64,000 nucleotides of DNA from Zymoseptoria tritici IPO323. Its lineage: Eukaryota; Ascomycota; Dothideomycetes; Mycosphaerellales; Mycosphaerellaceae. The stretch is from positions 5,084,001 through 5,148,000 of the forward strand of contig NC_018218.1 in the NCBI RefSeq assembly GCF_000219625.1, in the 5' to 3' direction. The translations under genes were made by a program, and so were the position numbers. Each line of letters opens with the position of its first letter. The stretch's first letter is position 1. Shown piece by piece: positions 1 to 9,057 of the stretch. Under the pieces are notes generated by a model. It searched no databases, was not told where the DNA came from, and saw nothing but the letters and a program-made list of their open reading frames with translations.

Positions 1-376
1 GAGGCGCTGCGGAATACTGCCAACACGAACAATCATCACAAGGACCTTAAAACAACCTGAGTAGACGGAGAGGGTGAATCAACCAAATTTCGTTCTCGAA
101 TACAAGTCAGATACCGAGAGCCTCCAGTGCCCACCCAAAGGCAGAAGACTGATGACCCTCTGCGTCCGACACGAGTCTCCAGCACCCACCCCTTGAGGCG
201 AGGACTGATGACCCTTTGCATGCAAGCGACGATTGTCAAGCTGTGTAAGGGCAGGCTCGGCCTGAGATATCGAGCGATCGCTCGTATCAACGTGGACATC
301 GGTCCTCACAGGCTCGGCCTAGTGCAGTGGACATCGGTCCTCACAGGCTCGGCCTTATGTGGTAGTTGGCAACTAC
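1..376. other. Intergenic left edge with short diverged repeats
   Basis: No convincing gene is visible here. The stretch lies 3' of the minus-strand gene that ends at 377. It holds two small direct duplications: a diverged unit of about 55 bp starting near 122 and 177 (both contain ACTGATGACCCT), and a nearly exact 29-bp element at 292-320 and 327-355, 35 bp apart. Small ORFs on both strands run through the repeats and look like chance frames. Confidence 0.6.
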
Positions 377-1594
377 CTACGAAGCTGAATCTGATGCTTC
401 CTCCACCATCAGGTCGGTCTCTGCGATTCGGCGACATTGTTCGTTGCGCTTCCGGCACCATTCTTTGGCTGCAACAAGCGCATTGTCTGCCTTCTTCGAC
501 ACTCCATACCAGGACTGGTAGCATGGCCGGCAAATGAACGAGAAACCTGGCAGTGTCTTCAATCCAGGAACATTGCAGTCGGCCCACTTGGCGACTGTTT
601 CTCCAGCCTTCTTCTCTGGACACGTTGGACAACTGAGCGACCCTTGCGCATCGGAAATCTGGCGAATCCTTTCTTCTCTTGCCATTGCATGAGAGCCCTT
701 CTCTGTGCTTTCTCGCTTGTGGTTGGCAAACTTAACAGCACCCTCGACAGTGTCACCAAAATGGTTCTTGCTCTTGCCATCGGTGTGATGCCAGCTGTTG
801 TGGCAATGCTCATCGATATACAACGTACTCGAGAATCCTGGCAATGTGCATGGTCTCCATGCTACTTCTGCTTTTTTCGTCTTGCCCTGTGGATCAGTCC
901 AGTCGACCTGGCAAATTGGACATACGTTGCGTTGGCAGTCCCGGATCTGGTGTCGCTTCGCGTCCCCCGGTCGATCGAACGCCGCTGCCTCGTCGTCTTC
1001 GATGCTAGCAAGCTGTGGCTCGGCGATTTCTTGTGCTTGAGCATTGCTGCTCTCGGCCTGGTCGGCGATCGTAGGCTCGTTCGAAAGGGAGAAGGAACTC
1101 TTCTGCTGCGAGGACTCGATCAGGCCGGTAGGATCGAGTGTCTGGACCGCAGGCGTCTTGCCGTTGCTGTCACAAGCGACAGCGTCAATGTCTGGCGACT
1201 CGGATGCAGACGGGAAAGCGCTAGAGTTCGATACTAAAAGATCGACATCAGCAGTCTCATCTTCGACTAGGACCGTCGGAGAACCTTTCCATCGCTTTGG
1301 TTCTGGAGCATGTATGCTCTCGCAGTCTGCAAAGTCGTCTGCTATTTCACCGGTCTGGAACAACCCTGTTGTGACAAGTTGGGATGGTCTGGACTCTGGT
1401 ACGACGGTAGAAACCCGCTTGAACCGCTTGAAAACTGGTCTCTTCGCTGGAGTGTGAACTTTCGCAGGATCGCTGCTGTCGCCGTCGACGTCGGTTGCAG
1501 GGAGCTGCGGAATGGGCTGCGACTCGATTCTTGATTGTTCGTTGCGCGGGAGCTGGTTCGGTCGCGTAAGCTTGAATGATGGATTGCGTTGCAT
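377..1594 (-). CDS. Uncharacterised protein with two Cys-rich (zinc-ribbon-like) modules
   Basis: Single-exon reading frame of 405 aa from the ATG at 1594; the frame is open slightly further upstream without another ATG. The first 220 residues are low-complexity, rich in Ser, Pro and acidic residues, with a basic patch (KRPVFKRFKR) that could be a nuclear localisation signal. The C-terminal half holds two diverged copies of a module. Copy one has CPIC near residue 225 and CTLPG followed by a C-H-x-SW segment. Copy two has CPTC near 322, CNVPG, then CRPCYQSW near 355. The spacing suggests metal binding but I do not recognise a named family. It is divergent from the gene at 2305, which ends in a similar CNKCWRSF segment, with a minisatellite between them. 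Nuclear location and zinc binding are inference. Confidence 0.6.
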   Translation of the reverse strand: MQRNPSFKLTRPNQLPRNEQSRIESQPIPQLPATDVDGDSSDPAKVHTPAKRPVFKRFKRVSTVVPESRPSQLVTTGLFQTGEIADDFADCESIHAPEPKRWKGSPTVLVEDETADVDLLVSNSSAFPSASESPDIDAVACDSNGKTPAVQTLDPTGLIESSQQKSSFSLSNEPTIADQAESSNAQAQEIAEPQLASIEDDEAAAFDRPGDAKRHQIRDCQRNVCPICQVDWTDPQGKTKKAEVAWRPCTLPGFSSTLYIDEHCHNSWHHTDGKSKNHFGDTVEGAVKFANHKRESTEKGSHAMAREERIRQISDAQGSLSCPTCPEKKAGETVAKWADCNVPGLKTLPGFSFICRPCYQSWYGVSKKADNALVAAKEWCRKRNEQCRRIAETDLMVEEASDSAS

Positions 1595-2304
1595 TTTGGC
1601 GCTTGATCGTGGCGAGAGAATTTGACAGCTTTGCACGTTTGGATGTCAAGATTTCAGAGTCGAGTCTACATGCTAAGGGGAAGTTGCTGGATGCCCAGGT
1701 CGAGGTAGGTCCGCGATGCATAAAGTAGGAACGAAACTAACAAGGCTTTGGTCACGCCAAACGTCGCGGGCTCCTGCGCTGCCTCAAGTCGATCAAGATG
1801 CATAAAGTAGGAACGAAACCAACAAGGCTTTGGTCACGCCAAACGTCGCGGGCTCCTGCGCTGCCTCAAGTCGATCAAGATGCATAAAGTAGGAACGAAA
1901 CCAACAAGGCTTTGGTCACGCCAAACGTCGCGGGCTCCTGCGCTGCCTCAAGTCGATCAAGATGCATAAAGTAGGAACGAAACCAACAAGGCTTTGGTCA
2001 CGCCAAACGTCGCGGGCTCCTGCGCTGCCTCAAGTCGATCAAGATGCATAAAGTAGGAACGAAACCAACAAGGCTTTGGTCACGCCAAACGTCGCGGGCT
2101 CCTGCGCTGCCTCAAGTCGATCAAGATGCATAAAGTAGGAACGAAACCAACAAGGCTTTGGTTATGTGAAAGGTACGCTTCGCTCTCTAAATCTTCACAA
2201 CACTGTTGTTGCGCACACACTCTGTCTACATACTGACAATCTGCTGCTCACTACGACGCAGACCACACTCTCGAACGAACAAACGAACGATCAAAACCGC
2301 AACA
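1595..2304. other. Shared upstream region of a divergent gene pair
   Basis: This 710-bp stretch separates two divergently read genes and must hold both promoters. Most of it (1715-2161) is the 82-bp tandem array listed separately. The unique flanks are 1595-1714 and 2162-2304. I see no clear TATA box. Confidence 0.5.
1715..2161. repeat. 82-bp minisatellite, five full copies plus a 37-bp partial copy
   Basis: Units begin with GATGCATAAAGTAGG at 1715, 1797, 1879, 1961, 2043 and 2125, so the period is exactly 82 bp. Five full copies are followed by a partial copy ending near 2161. Copies look identical except that the first reads ACGAAACTAAC where the others read ACGAAACCAAC. Such uniformity indicates recent expansion or ongoing homogenisation. 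The unit carries no long ORF. Its position between two divergent genes puts it in both upstream regions. Confidence 0.97.
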
Positions 2305-3564
2305 ATGTACAACCCGACCGCGCATCTGAACAACAAAAAGCGAAAGGCCGCCGATCAAGCTTTAGCAAGACCACCACGCCCGCGTCGATACACGCCGGAA
2401 GAATTCGAATACCTCGACATCGGATTGCCAAGAAGAAGCGATCAGGAAGTCCTTCCCGTTGACCTTGATTCGAACTCAGCAAGGACGCTGATCATGCAAA
2501 TAGCATCCGTGATTCGGCACCGCCAAAATGAGTTCAGGGCCCACGAGGCGCGAACCAATCTTTCGCCTATGATCCCGAGCAGAAAGCTCCTTGACAAGGT
2601 ACTCAACGAGAGCCCTGAGGACACAGCTCGGACCTTGGTTGCCTGGATGGCTTCCGACACGGTGGATATACTTGGCCAACCACAATGGACGTGGGACCAC
2701 TTCGCGAACATCTTTGGCCCATCAGCGTCCGATCTCGGATTGAAGATCCTCTATCTAAAGCTTACCCGATCTCATGGAGAGCTGCCGACTCCATATACCG
2801 GAATCGGCACGGCTTCGGGCGGAGGCGGTTCACGTGCGTGGGGCTACGAGCTTGTAATGAGGCGCAAGGTACAGGGCTTGGAGCTTCAGGCATCGCACGC
2901 CGGTGAGTACCACATCGAAGAAATGCACAAAGAAGGAGTTGAAGTACTGTTCCGTGTAATAGCAGTGTTTCCAGAGGAAGTCTCCAACTACCAGGTCCAA
3001 TACTACGAAGGTGTTGTCGTTGACTGGATCGAGTCCGGCAACGACATTGACAACTTGACAAGTACGACATATAAATCGAAGCGGAACTTGGTTCCCAATC
3101 GGAATATTAAACCTACTGGAATCAACCACATCCATCCGTGGGCACAATTGAGTGGAGCCTATGCAAGATTCCGTGCCTCGACACCGCGGCTGGCCGGACC
3201 GCTGCTGGCCGATGATGACAAAGTAACCAGTGCTAAACAGTTCCTCGAGATCATTCTTGAGGCGCATCGAGAAGCCGACGGCCGCTACTTCTGCTGTGGC
3301 AGGCGCAGAGCGGATTTGAACGACAACAGACCTATGCTGAACGCCAGCGCTGTAACCGGTATTAAAGGCCAGTATCCGACTGTACCGATCAAATTTGGCG
3401 GTTACGATGTGTTCGTTAAGATACCAAGCTTTCCGGCAGATGCTATCTTCTGCAACAAGTGCTGGCGAAGCTTCAGAACATTCCGCGAGCAACTGAGCGT
3501 GTCTGAGATTCGATCGCGCTGTCAAGAGATGGTACGTGACGGGAGCAACTTCAAGGTGTTTTAG
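2305..3564 (+). CDS. Uncharacterised protein, possible GIY-YIG-like segment, C-terminal Cys module
   Basis: A 419-aa reading frame from the ATG at 2305 in context AACAATG. The frame is open further upstream, but the first 33 codons do not look like protein and lie next to the minisatellite. The N-terminus is basic (NNKKRKAADQ, a candidate nuclear signal). Around residues 165-230 the pattern PYTGIGTASGGGGSR..GY followed by a charged helix-like stretch resembles fungal GIY-YIG-type domains; this is a weak resemblance by eye. The C-terminus has a CC..RRR segment and FCNKCWRSFRTF, similar to the C-x2-C Trp signature of the divergent gene at 377-1594. The gene ends 242 bp before the start of the Zn2Cys6 gene on the same strand. 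Function unknown. Confidence 0.65.
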   Translation: MYNPTAHLNNKKRKAADQALARPPRPRRYTPEEFEYLDIGLPRRSDQEVLPVDLDSNSARTLIMQIASVIRHRQNEFRAHEARTNLSPMIPSRKLLDKVLNESPEDTARTLVAWMASDTVDILGQPQWTWDHFANIFGPSASDLGLKILYLKLTRSHGELPTPYTGIGTASGGGGSRAWGYELVMRRKVQGLELQASHAGEYHIEEMHKEGVEVLFRVIAVFPEEVSNYQVQYYEGVVVDWIESGNDIDNLTSTTYKSKRNLVPNRNIKPTGINHIHPWAQLSGAYARFRASTPRLAGPLLADDDKVTSAKQFLEIILEAHREADGRYFCCGRRRADLNDNRPMLNASAVTGIKGQYPTVPIKFGGYDVFVKIPSFPADAIFCNKCWRSFRTFREQLSVSEIRSRCQEMVRDGSNFKVF

Positions 3565-3805
3565 AGAACGAAACCGAAGCGATAGATGGACCGAGTCCTT
3601 CAGGGCCGAGCCCGCATATTCCAGGGCCGAGCCCAAATTGGACCGAGTCCAGTCTGCGATGCATGTCGTCGCAGGCCCCCGAGCAAAGGGAGGGCACCTC
3701 AACGTTGGTGCTCGGGTGACAACGTGGTCTTTCTCATTGCGAGACGCCACGGCCAAGTCCCTCCCACTTATATCCCAGTCATCATCGACCTGGATCATCG
3801 CGATC

Positions 3806-5407
3806 ATGGCACTTCCACGGCGGAGTAACCCGAGTGGAGCGGTCGATGGATCAGTTCGTGTACGAGCATATCATGAGAAGTCTCGTGCTGGTGAGCGCTC
3901 CTTTTATTGCGATTCCCAACAGGCAACCACTAACAGTCGCCCAGGTTGTATGACTTGCAAAGAGCGAAGAGTGAAGTGTGACCAGGCCCATCCGATCTGT
4001 GGAAATTGCCAAAAAGGACGCAGAGAATGTGCATATGCTTCGGCTGGCAATGCCCCGACGTTCCGTGGATTTCGCCATGTCGGATTCGAGTCAGGCCATC
4101 CACGGAATGCGATCGTTGTCAGCGAGGAGGTCCGCCTGTCGGTGGAATACTTCTGCGTAAAGGGTCTTCCCATTTTACGAAAGTGTCAGCCGTCGCCGCT
4201 TTGGGACTATCTGGTTGCTCAACTTCTGGACTCTAGTGGAAGTGTGCGCAGCATTACGGCCGCGTTGGGTGCGCAGCAGCGAATTGTGGAGCGACAGGGA
4301 GGTGACGACCAGCCGAGCGACAGCATGCTACAGGCTTCTCGCTTATATGCGGGTGCCATTACGAGTCTACGCCGGTCGATCGTGGAGAAGGGCGACAATG
4401 GTCAGCCTCAAATCCCGCTCGCATGTCTTCTAATGGTCGTGCTCGAATCCATACGAGGATCTCCAGCCAACTTGCTGGTCCACTTGCAGTCCGGCTTGCA
4501 CATCATGCGTGCGCTGCAAGCAAGTCCGTCGAGCGAGAGTCGGGAGGTTGCTCGTCTGCTTCGCAAGTACGCCGTGGACGCCACTGTGTTTGATGCCCTC
4601 GCGCCGACTACTCAAGCGATTCAGATGTTGATGGCCGAGCAAATAGACACTGGTGTTGCCAGCAACCCGCTTGCTCAGGTCGTGCAACTCGTGTCCGATC
4701 TCCTCCAGTCGCTGATGCTAGGTGCTCGAGACGCATTCAATCACCCCGAGAACCGTCCAACTTCTTTAAATCCGCTTGAGTCTCTACGGCCGCAGCAGCA
4801 AAGTATCGAGCTGGCCATCAACACCCGACTGGCAACGACGGAAAGCTGGAACGCGGTCAGTCTGGCTGCGTATGGATTCGCCAAAGCACAATGTCTCCTG
4901 GTGAAGATCTACATCGACTGTGCGTGGACTGGCCGGCAGTGCGACTATGATGCTGCCCTGGACATCTTCCGCAAGATCATTGACATCGAGGAGACATCGC
5001 TCCGGCTGTTGCATTCTATCAAGTCAGAATCAGACACAGAAACCACTGAGGCTCCTGCGGCTTTTTCTGTTGGACTCTCAGCACAGTTGACTATAATGCT
5101 AGTAACAAAAGAGTGCCGGGACGCCGAGCTGCGGAGGCGTGGTTTGAGTCTCCTGGATCGATGTCCACGGTACGATGGTGTCCGAGATACTACTCTGATC
5201 AGGGCGATCTGCAACACAATCATCAAGCACGAGGAGACGGCTGCTGGAGGTCCGGGTAACTACATTTCTGAGCATTGCCGTGTGCACCACTACCGTGTCG
5301 TCGGAGACGGTCAGGGACCTGGCGGATGGAAATCTGTTCAGCTTTCAAGGCGGCCTGTTGAAGGCGGGGCGCTCGTGGTGTACGACGTGCCGCTCGAAGT
5401 GGGCTAA
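3806..5407 (+). CDS. Zn2Cys6 fungal-type transcription factor
   Basis: The N-terminus carries a complete six-Cys zinc cluster, CMTCKERRVKCDQAHPICGN followed by CQKGRRECAY, the DNA-binding fold of GAL4-type regulators. Start chosen at the ATG at 3806. A 54-nt intron at 3891-3944 (GTGAGC, branch CTAAC, CCAG) is inferred; its length is a multiple of three, so the frame reads through it. Removing it joins a short leader directly to the cluster. Spliced length is about 515 aa. The remainder is helical and matches the fungal-specific regulatory region in style, but has no strong motif. It lies upstream of a flavin monooxygenase on the same strand; co-regulation is possible but unproven. Target genes are unknown. 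Confidence 0.88.
   Translation: MALPRRSNPSGAVDGSVRVRAYHEKSRAGERSFYCDSQQATTNSRPGCMTCKERRVKCDQAHPICGNCQKGRRECAYASAGNAPTFRGFRHVGFESGHPRNAIVVSEEVRLSVEYFCVKGLPILRKCQPSPLWDYLVAQLLDSSGSVRSITAALGAQQRIVERQGGDDQPSDSMLQASRLYAGAITSLRRSIVEKGDNGQPQIPLACLLMVVLESIRGSPANLLVHLQSGLHIMRALQASPSSESREVARLLRKYAVDATVFDALAPTTQAIQMLMAEQIDTGVASNPLAQVVQLVSDLLQSLMLGARDAFNHPENRPTSLNPLESLRPQQQSIELAINTRLATTESWNAVSLAAYGFAKAQCLLVKIYIDCAWTGRQCDYDAALDIFRKIIDIEETSLRLLHSIKSESDTETTEAPAAFSVGLSAQLTIMLVTKECRDAELRRRGLSLLDRCPRYDGVRDTTLIRAICNTIIKHEETAAGGPGNYISEHCRVHHYRVVGDGQGPGGWKSVQLSRRPVEGGALVVYDVPLEVG
3891..3944 (+). other. Intron (in frame) in the Zn2Cys6 gene
   Basis: GTGAGC donor, CTAAC branch site at 3929-3933 and CCAG acceptor. 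It is 54 nt, so retention would insert 18 residues just before the zinc cluster without a stop. Confidence 0.75.
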
Positions 5408-6182
5408 GTTGGCAGTGGAGAACTCTCACGAGAGGTCGCTGCAACACGATGCACGCTTGCACCAGCATAGGGAACAAGTCCCGACCAGCGGAGGCGCCTT
5501 GAAAACATGGATATGATCGCGATTCATATCAGATGCTTCTCGACGGGCGTGAGGAGAATACAATCCCGACCTTTGCCAGAATGCCTGTCCGGACCACGAA
5601 AGAGTCCATGGTAGATGGCTTACAGCGCCGAGATGACGGCCAAATTATGCATTTGGACTGCAACATATCGACCTTCGCTGGCCTGTTGCGAGCAACAACA
5701 GCTGTTGTTCACGCTTGATCACGGCAGAGGTATGCACAAAGACTGGTCACTGCGAGCGATACAATCGTGCCGTTCGAATTGTATCGTTCTCTGTCACCAA
5801 CGTTGATTGAGCACTTGATATCGACAAGATTAGAGCTTGTCGTGAGCTTGAACGAGGTGGCAAACGCAGCTTCCTATTCAGGAAGTGCTTCGAACCGCGC
5901 ACTGACAATAATACGAATGCACGGGTCGAAGTGAATGACACCCTCGGCAAACAGTCGGACAGCTGCACTCGTTCTGCGATCTCATTGGATGGGAAGCAGT
6001 TCACGCTAAGAATGGTTTCTGCGCAAGGCGATGTCGTGCTTGAACCATTATTAATCTACCGCTAATATTAAGGTTGTACATAAACGACGCTTTGCCGACG
6101 CCTTCGGATCTCGACTATCCTCGCAACAACCTCGGAGAACAGTGTAACTGATTCGACAGAATTGTCGAGACTCGAAAGGACA
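5408..6182. other. Intergenic region
   Basis: Lies between the Zn2Cys6 gene and the monooxygenase. There is an AT-rich patch near 6047-6075 (TTATTAATCTACCGCTAATA) upstream of the monooxygenase ATG that could belong to its promoter. Small ORFs look like chance frames. Confidence 0.5.
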
Positions 6183-7569
6183 ATGTCTCAACCAAAGCAG
6201 CTACATCTCACGGCGTTCATGCGGCCTGTGAGTCTGCACACAGGTGCTTGGAGAATGCCCGGAAGGTAAGTTCAATGTTTCCAACCATATACGAGGACCA
6301 CAATCCTAATAACAACTCAATAGTTTCCCAGACGCAAACTTCAACCTAGCTCACCTGAAATATTTCATCCAGAAACTCGAAGCCGCAAAGTTCGACGCCT
6401 TCTTCATGGCCGACCACCTGGCAGTCCTCAACATGCCAACAGAAGCTCTCAAACGATCCCACACAACAACCTCGTTCGAACCATTCACTCTCCTCTCCGC
6501 TCTCAGCCAATGTACATCCCGCATCGGACTAGCAGCCACAGCCTCAACGACCTACGACTCCCCCTACCACGTCGCCCGCCGCTTCGCCTCGCTAGACCAC
6601 ATCAGCGAAGGTCGAGCAGCGTGGAACATCGTCACGACCGGCAACCCAGAGTCGAGCAAGAACTTCGGCGAGGAAGAACACATGCAGCACGGCGATCGCT
6701 ATAAGCGCGCACGGGAGTTCTACGACGTTGTGACTGGTTTGTGGGACTCGTTTGCCGATGACGCGTTTGTGAGGGATGCGGAGAGTGGCATGTATCTTGA
6801 TCCGGAGAAGATGCATGTTCTGGACCATAAGGGCGATGAGTTGAATGTGAGAGGTCCGTTGAATATTGCACGACCTGTGCAGGGTTGGCCTGTTATCGTC
6901 CAGGCTGGACAGAGTGAACCTGGCAAGCAACTTGCTGCTGAGACGGCGGAGGCGGTATTCTGTGTGCCGAAAGATCTCGAGGGCGCAAAGGTGCTTTATG
7001 CTGATATCAAGGCAAGAGTCAAAGCAGCGGGGAGGAATCCGGACCATTTGAAGCTTCTTCCTGCGGCGATGATCATTATTGGTGATTCTGTTGAAGAGGC
7101 ACAAGCGAGACGACTTAAGCTGGATAGTTTGGTGCACTATGATAGTGCTATTGCTTCGTTGTCGATAAATTTGGGAACAGACGCATCGAAGTTGAACCCG
7201 GATGGACCACTTCCGGATGATCTTCCTGCCACGAATGCCAGTCACACCGCGAGACAATCTGTTGAGAAGCTCGCGAAGGAAGAGGGCTTGACAGTTCGAC
7301 AATTGGCACAGCGGCTTGGTGGATACTCAGGCCTTGCATTTGTCGGTACTCCGGAGTCCATTGCGGATGATTTTGAACAGTGGCTAAAAGAAGGAGCATG
7401 TGATGGCTTCACGATCACGATGCCATACCTCCCTCAAGGGCTGGAGGATATCACAGATCGACTTGTGCCGGAGCTACAGCGAAGAGGACTGTTCCGGAAA
7501 GAGTACGAAGGAACGACATTAAGGGACCACCTTGGATTGCCCAGGCCGAGAAATCAGTTCTTCTCATGA
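6183..7569 (+). CDS. LLM-class FMN-dependent monooxygenase (NtaA/SnaA/DszA type)
   Basis: Two exons, 6183-6265 and 6324-7569, with a 58-nt intron at 6266-6323 (GTAAGT..CAATAG), give 442 aa, the usual size for this family. Family features are FFMADHL near residue 43, a segment (TTYDSPYHVARRFASLDHIS) in the barrel core, AAWNIVT after it, and a VIVQAGQSEPG strand. These proteins form TIM-barrel flavin monooxygenases that use FMNH2 supplied by a partner reductase and act on nitrilotriacetate, sulfur heterocycles or other xenobiotics. No reductase is present in this window. The substrate cannot be told from sequence. The preceding gene encodes a Zn2Cys6 regulator and may control it (inference). 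Confidence 0.92.
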
Positions 7570-7822
7570 GACACTGGCAATCACTACGATTGAGAATGTG
7601 TCCATAGGGTGATCAAAAAAACCATTATCATTCATGATGTGCCCTCACTCTAATGCTATATTACCTACTCAATGCAGCCTCGCAGCCATAATAATTGAAA
7701 CGAATACAAAGCAAACTCAATCAGACCCCAACAACATCCACCTCGGCGGAAGCCATCCCAGCGCCACCAATCGTTCTGTACCACGTCCCCGAACCCTCCC
7801 AGCAAGTCCATCGACCATTGGT

Positions 7823-8374
7823 CTAAGCGCAGAACATAGCAGCGCCAAAGAGCAACAGTCCACTAACTCCAGCCTTGACGGCAGCGCCGGTGTAGACCGG
7901 AGCATCATCCCCACCACTAGGAGTAGCAGCCGGTCCAGAACCAGTCGGCGCATCCGTAGCCGGCGCAGTAGCAGCAGGCGCAGTGCCGTTCTTCGGAGGA
8001 CAAGCACTCTTCGTCGTGACCGGAGCGACAGGCGCATCAGTGGCGGCCGTGTCGGTGCAAGCGGCAGCGGAGCAAGGGATCGTGGTCGTGGTGCCGTTCA
8101 TCATCGCGGGGACAGAGACGGAAGTCAGAATGGGGTCGACGCTGGCGGAGCCGGAGACGGCGGGGGATGACATGGCGGACATGGCGGATGACATGGATGC
8201 CATGCTCGAGGAGGCGGGTCCGTAGCTGAGGGTCAGGACGTCGCCTCCTGCTGTGGCTGGGGCGGAGGTAGCTGGGGCGGCTGCGGAGGTGGGTGGGAAA
8301 GAGCCGGAGTAGCTTTCTGGGACTTGGGCAGCGGCGAGGGCGGCGAGGCCGAAGGTGGCGAAGGTGGTGCGCAT
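7823..8374 (-). CDS. Small secreted Ser/Thr/Ala-rich protein, probably GPI-anchored
   Basis: 183 aa from the ATG at 8374. The N-terminus is a short signal peptide (MRTTFATFGLAALAAAQ). The middle is dominated by Ala, Ser, Thr and Pro, with three or four Cys in a central part (IPCSAAACTDT and SACPPKNGT). The C-terminus (AAVKAGVSGLLLFGAAMFCA) is hydrophobic and preceded by small residues, as expected for GPI attachment. The ORF is open upstream of this ATG, but the added residues would bury the signal peptide. This is a typical fungal cell-wall mannoprotein architecture. It is convergent with the monooxygenase. No enzymatic domain is visible. Confidence 0.75.
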   Translation of the reverse strand: MRTTFATFGLAALAAAQVPESYSGSFPPTSAAAPATSAPATAGGDVLTLSYGPASSSMASMSSAMSAMSSPAVSGSASVDPILTSVSVPAMMNGTTTTIPCSAAACTDTAATDAPVAPVTTKSACPPKNGTAPAATAPATDAPTGSGPAATPSGGDDAPVYTGAAVKAGVSGLLLFGAAMFCA

Positions 8375-9057
8375 TTTGATGTTTGGTTTGCTTGATTGAT
8401 GGGTCGGTGAGTTGAGTTGAGTTGGCGAAGGGGATTGAGGTCGAGTGAGCTGGTCTTGATGGGAAAACTGTAGCGACTGTTGGTGGGCTTGAAAGGCGCT
8501 TGATGTTTGACAACGGAAGAAGGTTGGACAAGACAGGTGAAAGATCTGTATAAAGAGTTTAGCCGTGCGCGTGGACGGAGGAGTGCTTGTTGTCCATTCC
8601 TGCACGTTTCACATTCCTCTCCTCGCGCGATTACTCCTGGCTGAAGTCCAGACACTGTGCCTTGAAAGCCCGGGCCTCGCAGTGTTGTCCTGCTGTTCAA
8701 CGAGCTATTGCGGACGCATGTTTATTCAATGTTTCTCCTCTTGCAAAATGTTGGAGCTCGTAAGTGCGTAGAATGCTGCTGTGATTTTGATCCAGAAAGC
8801 TGGCTGTTTTCGGTGACGCATTCCACAACCACTTTCGCAGGCCTAGCAAGGGATGTGAGTCTGGCCCCTTTCGACTGTGATTGTGGTGATACACGGATGA
8901 ACGTCTGCTCTTTTGTTCAAGTTCGTTCCTGCTTGATGATCTTGTCCTTTCGAAGAAGCTTGAGTGGATGTCATCGCTGTCGTATCTAGGGTATCTCAAT
9001 CAGAATATTCACATAATATACATACTCAATATACTGAGCTTGCTCTGAGGCCCTTAC
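8375..9057. other. Intergenic region
   Basis: Holds the 5' flank of the small wall-protein gene (minus strand) and the 3' flank of the rhomboid gene (minus strand). There is an AT-rich run at about 8990-9035. No ORF here looks like a real protein. Confidence 0.5.

Noticed and set aside
1715..2161. CRISPR-like array
   Set aside because: The repeats are head-to-tail without unique spacers, the unit is 82 bp and the DNA is fungal. It is a minisatellite.
2830..3807. 325-aa minus-strand ORF
   Set aside because: Antisense to the 2305-3564 gene. It has no domain and crosses the gap to the next gene.
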